Positions 56,211-64,000 of a stretch of DNA of 64,000 bases are shown here, piece by piece. Below the pieces are notes generated by a model, which was not told where the DNA came from, searched no databases, and worked only from the letters and a program-made list of their open reading frames with translations. The first letter of the stretch is position 1. Each line of letters opens with the position of its first letter. Origin of the DNA: Rapana venosa (taxonomy: Eukaryota > Mollusca > Gastropoda > Neogastropoda > Muricidae); contig CM054138.1 of the NCBI GenBank assembly GCA_028751875.1, positions 37,821,427 to 37,885,426 of the forward strand. The letters run 5' to 3'. Position numbers and translations under genes: made by a program.

Positions 56211-56401
56211 TCCCACACACACCAACATATCCAGGAGAAGACCAGCAGACCCAAAACATTCGGACAGCAAGTCATATTAGCACCAAGAAAACAAAGACAA
56301 TGTCGCTCAATGTGAACACACCAGCCCCTGTGAAAGTGAATGGAACTAACCTGCGCCAGACAGACAAGTTCACAATTTTGGCAGCATCATAAAACCCCAG
56401 G

Positions 56402-56935
56402 GTGGCACAAAAGAAGACACCCACAACAGACTGGAAAGGGCCCAGGAATGTGTTTAGGGAGATGAACAATATCTGGAGATCAACTCATACAGCACCAACC
56501 CAAGCTGAAGCTATACCAGAGCTGTTGTGTCTACGCTCCTGTACGGTTCGAGTGCTGGGGGAAATGACGGAAGTAGATCTTACCAAACTTCGATCCTTCC
56601 ACACCATATGCCTGCGAAGAATTCTCCGGATCCTTTGGCCAGAGAAGATCTCCAATGAAGACCTACTACGGAGATGCAGGCAAGAAGACATGGGAACCAT
56701 CATCACCAGACGACGGTGGAAGTGGATTGGACACATCCTCCGAAGAGACCCACAGTCAATCACAAGAACAGCATGGAGAAAGAAAGGAAGACCAAAAGCA
56801 ACGTGGAGGAGAACTGTAGAAAGTGAGATGAAGGCCATGCAGCACTCTTGGGGATCAGTGACTAGGTTGGCCCAGGATAGGCAGGAGTGGAAGCGCTTTG
56901 TTGCTGCCCTACACACGGCTGGGTGTAATGGCTAA
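56402..56935 (+). pseudogene. LINE C-terminal domain, open but without start
   Basis: A 177-codon open frame with RSFHTICLRRILRILWPEKI, DMGTIITRRRWKWIGHILRR, TAWRKKGRPKATWRRTVESE and RQEWKRFVAALHTAGC. This region follows the reverse transcriptase in RTE/jockey-like LINEs; its role is not settled. It is the best preserved part, consistent with 3'-biased copies. Confidence 0.87.
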
Positions 56936-56945
56936 TGATGATACA

Positions 56946-57354
56946 AATTCAATACATTTCCAATTTCCAAACACACATATCACCTCTTAGTCCCAACAGC
57001 ATAGCTGGATGGGAGGATTCAGTCTTGGGTCCCAAACTTTCCCTGGCCACAGGCAAAAGTGTTGAACTTAATTCTCAAAACATCAACTGGGGTGAGCAGT
57101 TTCAAAAACAACAGCAGGCATGACTGAGGATACAGACCATTCAAACTGGTGAGTGGTAAATATCCAATCACCTGTATACAGCCGCGACTATACTCCACAA
57201 TTAGGAAAAATGACCTAGTTTTCACTTAGAAAAATACGGGTAGTAACTGAATGTGTGAAGGTTGACAATTTTTTCAATAAACATCTATTGATAAGGATGC
57301 ACGCCTGTACATAGTATCAAGCTGTGCACAATGCATCCACATAATCTACAACCA
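56946..57354. other. No gene seen
   Basis: Mixed spacer. Ends as the minisatellite motif TGTGCAC begins to recur. Confidence 0.5.
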
Positions 57355-58285
57355 CACATGTGCACATCAACAAGCATTGTGCACATGACGCCCACATATA
57401 CATGCGCACATCAAAACATATATATGTGCACACCAACAACCATTGTGCACATGAAACTCACACAAACATGTGCACACCAACAACCATTGTGCACATGAAA
57501 CTCACACATAAATGTGCACACCAACAACCATTGTGCACATGACACACACATACATGTGCACACCAACAACCATTGTGCACATGACCACACATACATGTGC
57601 ACACCAACAACCATTGTGCACATAAACCACACATAAATGTGCACACCAACAACCATTGTGCACATGACCCACAAACATGTGCACACCAACAACCATTGTG
57701 CACATGACACTCACACATACATGTGCACACCAACAACCATTGTGCACATGAAACTCACACATAAATGTGCACACCAACAACCATTGTGCACATGACACAC
57801 ACATACATGTGCACACCAACAACCATTGTGCACATGACACACATAAATGTGCACACCAACAACCATTGTGCACATGACACACAAACATGTGCACACCAAC
57901 AACCATTGTGCACATGACACTCACACATACATGTGCACACCAACAACCATTGTGCACATGACACACATACATGTGCACACCAACAACCATTGTGCCATAC
58001 AAACACAAACATGTGACACCCAAAAACCATGGCACAGACACAATACAGTGCACACAACAACCAATGTGCACATGACACACAAACATGTGCACAAAAAACA
58101 ACCATTTGCACATGACACCATACATTCACACAAAACCATTATGCACATGAACACATAAATGTGCACACTAACAACCATACACATGACACACATACAGGAC
58201 ACAACAACCATGTCACATGAACACATAAAATGTGCACACCAACAACCATTTGCACATAACACACATACATTGACACAAAAAACAT
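57355..58285 (+). repeat. 41-44-bp minisatellite with a hairpin in each unit
   Basis: About 20 units. The core is ATGTGCACACCAACAACCAT then TGTGCACAT, in which ATGTGCAC and GTGCACAT form an 8-bp perfect inverted repeat around a 13-base loop. The spacer varies (GACACACACATAC, GAAACTCACACATAA, GACCACACATAC). Period is 44, 44, 42 and 41 in the first units, so no frame is kept; the 207-codon minus-strand frame is a chance product. Units decay after about 57990. Confidence 0.95.
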
Positions 58286-58490
58286 TGTGTGTTGTGTTGT
58301 TGTGATAAATTGTGTGTGGGGTTTGTGCTGCTCGTGCCCGCCTTTTCTGAAAATTAGTTACCAGGTTTCACATAAATCTAAACTTGTGTGCCACACCTCC
58401 ACCCCCTCCTCATTCCTGCCAAAAAAAACATTGTTAATGCTCAAACAATTTCCACACCCATTTCAGAATTAAAATACATTCCAACAAAAA
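58286..58490. other. No gene seen
   Basis: Short mixed spacer. Confidence 0.4.
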
Positions 58491-58745
58491 TGTAGCATGA
58501 AAAAAACCCAAAAAACAACATATAGCAACAGAAAACAAACAATAAAAAAATTTAAAAGAAACAAAAGACCCCACAAAAAGGAAAGAAAAATAAGGAAAAA
58601 AAGGGGAAACAAAATAACAGGAAAAAAAAAGAAAAATAAAAGAAAAAAAAAAAGAAGAAAAATAAAAGAAAAAAAAAAAGAAAGAAAAAAGAAAACAAAA
58701 AGGAAAAACAAAGAAGAAAGAAAAAAAAACAGAAAAAACAAAGGG
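58491..58745 (+). repeat. A-rich (AAAGAAAAA) low-complexity tract
   Basis: About 250 bp of A with single G or C; Lys- and Phe-rich frames are artefacts. Confidence 0.9.
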
Positions 58746-59154
58746 TTTTTGCTGTCAAAACATAATTATCAAACAAAAGAACCTAGACAGAGGGACCCTG
58801 ACACCAGTCAAAGACAAAAGACAGTTAGACAAAGCCTAAGGAATGGAACAAATCAGTGAAATCATCCCAGAAATACATAAAAACGCCAGTTTGACAGACA
58901 GACAGACAGTAAGAAGAAGGAAGGAAAAAATACAAACAACAATCTGAAATCCAACCAGAAACAAATAACAACGTGTACGTGTCCATCCACAGCAATACTT
59001 TACCATTCCCATGAGAGGATAAGGCAAAAGGATGGGGCATAGCAACAAACGTTCTCCAAACTTGCTAAGTTACATGTCTACATGAGCATGCATACACATA
59101 TGCACGTTATATATATACTCATCTCTTTAAATCTCTCTCTCACTCACTCACTCA
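58746..59154. other. No gene seen
   Basis: A GACAGACAGACAG run at 58898-58910; otherwise unremarkable. Confidence 0.5.
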
Positions 59155-59259
59155 CTCACACACAAACACACACACACACACACACATACACACAACACAC
59201 ACACATACATGTGGAAGTGTTTACACGCTTACACACACATACGCGGGCACACGCACGCA

Positions 59260-59290
<31 letters not shown>

Positions 59291-59312
59291 GCGTGCACGC
59301 ACGCACGCATAT
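59155..59312 (+). repeat. (CA)n/(CG)n microsatellite
   Basis: CA repeats interrupted by TACA, ending in (GC)n and GCACGCACGC. Confidence 0.93.
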
Positions 59313-59404
59313 TATTTGTTTCTCTTGTTTGATTTGTATGTTTATCACTGGTTTGGTTTTTATTCTATGTCTGCATATATATTATCTTTTTTCCCCCCCT
59401 AGAT

Positions 59405-59485
59405 GTATGGCTTGATGAAAAAAAGCATATGCACTGCTTATTCAATGTACCATCTGAAAATAAAAGTTTGACTTTGACTTTGACA
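59405..59485 (+). mobile_element. Retroelement 3' tail, (TTTGAC)n type
   Basis: TATGGCTTGATGAAAAAAAG, TGCTTATTCAATGTACCATC, then TGAAAATAAAAGTTTGACTT and TGACTTTGAC. Reference copy of the tail family. Confidence 0.8.
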
Positions 59486-59598
59486 CCACAAACACACGCA
59501 CACTCGTACGCCCGCGCACACACACACACAATACACACACACACACATACACACACACAACACACACACACACCACACACACACACACACACACAACG
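59486..59598 (+). repeat. (CA)n microsatellite
   Basis: CA repeats with short interruptions between two retroelement tails. Confidence 0.93.
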
Positions 59599-59670
59599 GC
59601 TTGATGAAAAAAGCAAATGCATTGCTTATCCAATGTACAATCTGGGAATTAGTTTGATTTTTCTTGATTT
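59599..59670 (+). mobile_element. Retroelement 3' tail, second copy
   Basis: GGCTTGATGAAAAAAGCAAA, TGCATTGCTTATCCAATGTA, then diverged end TTGATTTTTCTTGATTTTA. Confidence 0.75.
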
Positions 59671-59712
59671 TACCTCAACACACAACACACACACACCACA
59701 CACACACACACA

Positions 59713-59743
<31 letters not shown>

Positions 59744-59915
59744 CATACGCGCGCGCTGCACAAATATTATCACTTTGAGTGTATGGACGTAAGAGCAAAG
59801 CAACACACACACACACACACACACATATACACCCACGCGCGGGCGCACGTATACACGCACACACACACGGTCGCAAGCACGCACGCACAAGCACGCACGT
59901 ACGCACGCACACACA
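59671..59915 (+). repeat. (CA)n/(CG)n microsatellites
   Basis: Two CA-rich runs separated by about 50 bp of unique sequence (59757-59805). Confidence 0.93.
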
Positions 59916-60044
59916 ACTACATACCTTCCAACATCATTGACATACCTGCCATGTCATCATAATTATCTCCAATTTCCCACAGAGCAAGGACAAACCTCCA
60001 AATATTTGTCATTTTCACAATACGCAACACTCGCGTGTTCTGAC

Positions 60045-60140
60045 AGCACAGCACAGCACAGCACAACACAACACGGCATAGTATGGCACAGCACAGCACA
60101 ACACAACACGGCACAGTATGGCACAGCACAGCAGAGCACA
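60045..60140 (+). repeat. CACAG/CACAA pentanucleotide-like repeat
   Basis: AGCACAGCACAGCACAACAC recurs twice with GGCATAGTATGG between, so there is a higher-order unit of about 45 bp. Confidence 0.9.
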
Positions 60141-60184
60141 CAGCCTGACGGGAGATTACTGGCCTTTGGAAGCTTCTAACACCT

Positions 60185-60270
60185 CCCCATCATTAGCCAG
60201 CCGCAAAATCATTACTCAAGTGTCCTGTTTGATGTTGTCACTAGTTATTTCGCTTTCATGAACTGCTGAA
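60185..60270 (+). repeat. Dispersed repeat family E, partial copy
   Basis: CATCATTAGCCAGCCGCAAA and TTATTTCGCTTTCATGA align with the 61260-61340 part of the fuller copy. Confidence 0.55.
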
Positions 60271-60549
60271 GATTCAATCAGATATTTCCGTACTGTCTGC
60301 GTTTAAAACATGTAGTATTACTAATGTAAAGTCTGCTAAGGTGTAAGTCTACCTTTATGCATGAAATTTGGGTATGTTTTCCCAGTAGCCTATACTGCTT
60401 TTTCTAAACAGCTAAATTTCATGTTTAAGAGAACTTTTATCATTGTGTTTGTAAAATTCCACATACGAATAGACATTTTGAACAATGCACCATGCACTGC
60501 ATAAATAGTTTAGGTAATCTATTTTTTTATTTCTCTGTTATTTCTGTAT

Positions 60550-60705
60550 TCTTTTATTTCGAGGATAATGGAAGAATCACTCATGCGCTTTTTATTACTT
60601 ACATCCAGTCCCCATTGTATATGCCGTTTTGTGAATTCTGTCCCCCGTTCCCACCGATAAAGGTCATGAGTAGTCACATATGTCAGAAACTGGTCTACTC
60701 TATTT
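60550..60705 (-). mobile_element. SINE family A, 3' half, diverged
   Basis: On the minus strand: GGTGGGAACGGGGGACAGAA, TTCACAAAACGGCATATACA, then ATGGGGACTGGATGTAAGTA and TTCCATTATCCTCGAAATAA. This order equals the tail half of the family. Confidence 0.75.
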
Positions 60706-60760
60706 CTTAATTGAAAGGAAATGAATCGGATATTTGAGCTTTTATGATTAAGACATGAAT

Positions 60761-60766
<6 letters not shown>

Positions 60767-60827
<61 letters not shown>

Positions 60828-60852
60828 GCTATCTATATATATATATATATCT
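60767..60852 (+). repeat. (CT)n and (TA)n microsatellites
   Basis: About 60 bp of CT followed by TAGCTATC and TATATATATA. Confidence 0.96.
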
Positions 60853-60929
60853 CCAATAAAGGTTTAAGGATGGGGGGCGGGAGTTCCAAGAGCATAAAGA
60901 GGCAGGCATCTCAGTGATTCAGTGAAACT

Positions 60930-61385
60930 GAATATATCACGTACATGCATCACCAAAAGTAATTAAGAAAAAGACATCAAAATAGCTCCATTTACTGAGT
61001 CATGCTTCTGGAAGTAAGTGAAAAAGCATCAAGGGAGTGTGCTGCGTCAGGTAATTAAAACTAGCTCGTACAAAATCCCCACTTCGTGAAACAAATAATG
61101 TTGGAAACAGCAAAACCCTTGAACTTACATACGCATGAGCACAGAAAAAAAGGAAACAATAACAGACGTGCAGACTCATACTCTAAAAATTAATACTGTT
61201 TTCAGAAAAATTGATTTCTGCACATGGCTTTGGTATCCATTGAATTTCTCCACGACTGACATCATTAGCCATCTGCAAAATTATCAGACAGAAACCGTAT
61301 ATGTCTGGCACTATCACCATTTATTTCGTTTTCATGATCTGAGAAAAACTGAACAAGGTAGTCAAGCCATCTTAATTTTGAAGTA
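60930..61385 (+). repeat. Dispersed repeat family E, copy 2
   Basis: See 49640-50343. Ends with AACAAGGTAGTCAAGCCATC, then TTAATTTTG, exactly as copy 1 does, which marks a true element boundary. Confidence 0.75.
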
Positions 61386-62311
61386 GGTGTGTGTTGGGCG
61401 TAAATTGGGTACCACTACAAACTGGAACAGGCCCTTGTGAACTGTTATCAGTGTGGTCGAACAGCAGTGTGTTCTCTTCATGGCCTTTATGGCAGCCAAT
61501 GCTGACACTACGAGCAAATAGCTCTGAGAACGGGACAAGAACTTCAAGCGGTATGGACAGAAGTAAAGCATCCAACCTGGACGACTATACACCATCTATT
61601 TAAAACTAAAATACGTGGCCTGACAAATCATTCTATTGTAGTGAAAATTGAAATTTGAGTATGCTATTTCTTAAAAAAAAATCTATGTCTATATACAAGT
61701 AAAAACGTGATTCACAACTTTACCCAGATTCAAACATCGGCGCTACTCTTGTTGCGACGCGCACAAATTTCACACAGAGAAATCTGCCATGGAAGTGGTA
61801 TCCAATACAATACAGTCTATTCAATACAACACACACTCCAACATTGTTATAACAAGTCATAGAATAAAATACACCATATGCATTATTTCATTAATTGAAA
61901 AGTATTGAAACAAAGCAATATAAAAAGTGCATATTTTTTACTCGGTCTGACTCCGCGACTAAGCTTTTATAGATGGTGTCGTGCGTATGTTAGCTCAGAA
62001 CAGGTACCACTGAACACCATCACAGTGACCCAGCAGCTGTGCAAGGCCCGACTGGCTGGTGGCCCCTCAGCGACCTGTCATTTTTAAGCTCCCTGTGGAC
62101 ATTCTGACCTTGAGAACGCATCATAACGAATAATGGGTTTAGCTAGCTAGGGCAGAGAGACTGAAATGAGCGGCGTGGGAACAGCAGGACAGTAACATCA
62201 CAGAAGATGAGGCAGCAAACACAAACTGCATAAAAAGATGACAATGTTGATACGGTATTATAGTGATTATTTTACAAATAATGATGATGACAACAACATT
62301 ATCAAATGAAG
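61386..62311. other. No gene seen
   Basis: Short frames only (up to 70 codons) without recognisable domain. Confidence 0.5.
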
Positions 62312-62340
62312 ACCACGGTGGTGGTGGTGGTGGTGATGGT

Positions 62341-62373
<33 letters not shown>

Positions 62374-62385
62374 AGGACAATGATA
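62312..62385 (+). repeat. (GGT)n and (GAG)n microsatellite
   Basis: GGTGGTGG passes into GAGGAGGAGG. Confidence 0.92.
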
Positions 62386-63069
62386 AGAAACAACGATGAA
62401 TGATGATGGTGCAATCGACAAACAAAATAATGATCGATTATTTTCCAACTGAAATGCACATTCATATTCGTTACCTGTAACACTTTTTTGCAAAGATTTC
62501 CTATTTGTTGTGAAAGAAATTACATGAGGTTTACAACGGTTTTATTTTACGTCTTCTTCAATAATCTCGTAGTTTACGTATCATCACTTCATTTTTCACA
62601 GCAACCAGGCTATCTGTCAACACAAAGATATCATTACGATTTTTCCCCTTTGCTCAGAATGATACAGCTTTCCGCAAATCTTAAGTTTATTACTGTAGAG
62701 TTTGACGCTTGTTGCACACAAGTCTTGCAACTGTTTGTAAACAACCAAAACAACAACAACTAGTGTCACTACAGCAAAAACTTCAATAACTGCAAAAGAA
62801 CAGAAAACAAGGCACGAACACTCTTCTCTTCGGGTGTGAAGCTTATACAACACAGTCGAGCTTGACCGGTCGACTATCCAAAGAGTTGATTGGTTGATTG
62901 GCTGGCTGGTTCTTTGGTTGGTTTTCCTCGTTCGTTCTTTTGTTCGTTTGTTCGTTTTCCCGTTTGTTGGCTCCTTTCTTAATTTTCGTTCGTTTGTTTA
63001 TATTTTCGTTTGTTTGGTCATTCGTTCTTTGCTGGTTGATAACACAGATTTGCTGGTATGTCGATATGT
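62386..63069. other. No gene seen
   Basis: Contains a TTGGTTGATTGG and TCGTTCGTTTG-type degenerate repeat at 62885-63020. No coding evidence. Confidence 0.5.
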
Positions 63070-63405
63070 TGTGGATGGATGGATGGATGGATGGACGACG
63101 GACGGACGGACGGACGGACGACGAGGGATGGCTTGGTGGTTGGTGGGTGGATGGATGGGTGGATGAATGGACGAATGGACGGAGGGAGGGGTGGATGGAT
63201 GGATGGATGGATGGATGGGCGGCGGCCGGACGGACAGACTGACGGACGGACTGGTGGATGGATGGATAGATGGATGGATGGGTGGATGGATGGACTGACG
63301 GAAGGACTAACGGACGGACGGATGGGTAGATGGATGGGGAGGACGGGCGGACCCAGAGACGGACGGACTGACGGATGGATGGATGGATGGATGGATGGAC
63401 GTATT
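63070..63405 (+). repeat. (GGAT)n/(GGAC)n tetranucleotide tract
   Basis: About 335 bp of GGAT and GGAC units with occasional slips. Asp/Gly/Trp and Ser/His/Pro frames are shadows. Confidence 0.96.
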
Positions 63406-64000
63406 AAAGAAGTGTCAGACAGCAATGAAAACATGTTTCTGTCTTCCATAACGACAACAAAACACAATCGTAATAACAAAATATGATACATGGCATGCTG
63501 GTAATTATGTTGCCCAATTATATTAAAGCAAGATAGGTAACATAACAAGGCCATAAGATCAATTGCAAGGCTTGAAGAAGACATACATGATACTGGTCAT
63601 ACTATTTGGACTTAACGGATAAACACTACAGTAAAAGTCAAATCATATGTTACAAAGATAAACTTAAGAAAAACAATAGACAACAGGGACAACTTTTACC
63701 AAATTGAATCCAATTAGACATACTTCTCTATGGATGAATTTGTCGACATCAAAAATCGATATTTCAACCGACATGTTTGTTAGATGGTGTGAGTGTTTCT
63801 GAGCATACCGTCATGATGTAGTCGTTGTGATTGGTAGGCTGCCCTGACGGAGTCTGAAAATGACACTGCTAGTACTGCTTTGGCCCCCTTCATATGCTAG
63901 AGTTGATATGGTTTCAATTCAACAAAGAATACGAAGAAGGAACTTACCTTGTGGTCTTATGTTAAGATAGGAAAGTCGCTGCCTGGCATCGATAAACATA
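63406..64000. other. No gene seen
   Basis: AT-rich sequence to the window edge with no repeat match or coding frame of note. Confidence 0.5.

Larger units (their letters stand above)
53925..56945 (+). mobile_element. RTE-like LINE, near full length but decayed
   Basis: A leader with GGGACTCCCGGGGTATGC and GTAAGAGGCGACTAAGTAGA precedes an endonuclease (about 54228-54840), a linker (54880-55500), a reverse transcriptase (about 55500-56210) and a C-terminal domain (56402-56935), ending TAATGGCTAATGATGATA. The overall order is that of a single-protein LINE of the type often annotated as craniofacial-development-protein-2-like in animal genomes; the clade is inferred. Reading frame breaks are frequent and about 50 codons are missing between DDWTKG and LRKEQAGFR. 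A 5'-truncated relative is at 43890-44060 and a fragment at 50448-50852. Confidence 0.88.

Noticed and set aside
57502..58129. Minus-strand open frame of about 207 codons, Cys/Trp/His/Val-rich
   Set aside because: It is produced by the 41-44-bp minisatellite; unit lengths are not multiples of three, several frames are open at once, and there is no start or domain evidence.
57355..58285. CRISPR-like array of palindromic repeats and spacers
   Set aside because: Spacers are near-identical and of varying length, no cas genes exist, and the window is eukaryotic.
63018..63584. 188-codon Ser/His/Pro frame
   Set aside because: Shadow of the (GGAT)n/(GGAC)n tract.

Overview
The window looks like nuclear DNA of an animal, most likely a marine mollusc and probably a gastropod. 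It holds several non-LTR retrotransposon (LINE) families, tRNA-derived SINEs with mollusc-like central domains, long CATA, ACT, GA and CA microsatellites, few open genes and one plausible intron-bounded exon. I see no operons, prokaryotic genes or viral genome. The species assignment is inference from repeat style, not from a marker gene.

Layout. 1-4.3 kb: SINEs (one with a perfect 16-bp target-site duplication) and the 5' part of a LINE that carries a 2A-like motif before its endonuclease. 4.3-10.5 kb: smeared, homopolymer-rich sequence that looks like an uncorrected long read; a degraded SINE inside it shows the error style. 10.7-13.5 kb: a LINE on the minus strand split by about 0.9 kb of (CATA)n, then a second LINE 3' end, then a 500-N gap. 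14.0-15.4 kb: the only credible host coding exon, on the minus strand. 16.5-17.8 kb: a minisatellite and an (ACT)n tract. 18.27-23.88 kb and 34.66-40.27 kb: one 5,612-bp block present twice with no visible difference, exactly 16,384 bp apart. Most of it is near-pure G/T noise, ending in the 5' part of the 2A LINE. 23.9-34.6 kb: simple repeats and minisatellites, no recognisable gene.

40.3-46.9 kb: LINE endonuclease remnants, a full-length SINE, and an inverted, nearly identical copy of 12-13.5 kb. 47.0-49.5 kb: a decayed tyrosine recombinase of a mobile element, followed by inverted and direct repeats. 50.4-51.8 kb: one LINE apparently interrupted by the 3' end of another. 53.9-56.9 kb: the most complete LINE, with endonuclease, reverse transcriptase and C-terminal domain, broken by frameshifts and deletions. 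57.4-58.3 kb: a 41-44-bp minisatellite whose every unit contains a hairpin. 58.3-64 kb: microsatellites, LINE/SINE tails and dispersed repeats.

The genes do not form a pathway. Nearly everything recognisable is a dead mobile element. The most biologically interesting items are the 2A-like motif in the LINE, the tyrosine recombinase with its repeat arrangement, the composite tRNA/5S-like SINE, and the unrecognised exon with an NPxY motif and a 12-residue tandem repeat. The exact 5.6-kb repeat and the smeared regions should be treated first as assembly or gap-filling artefacts.
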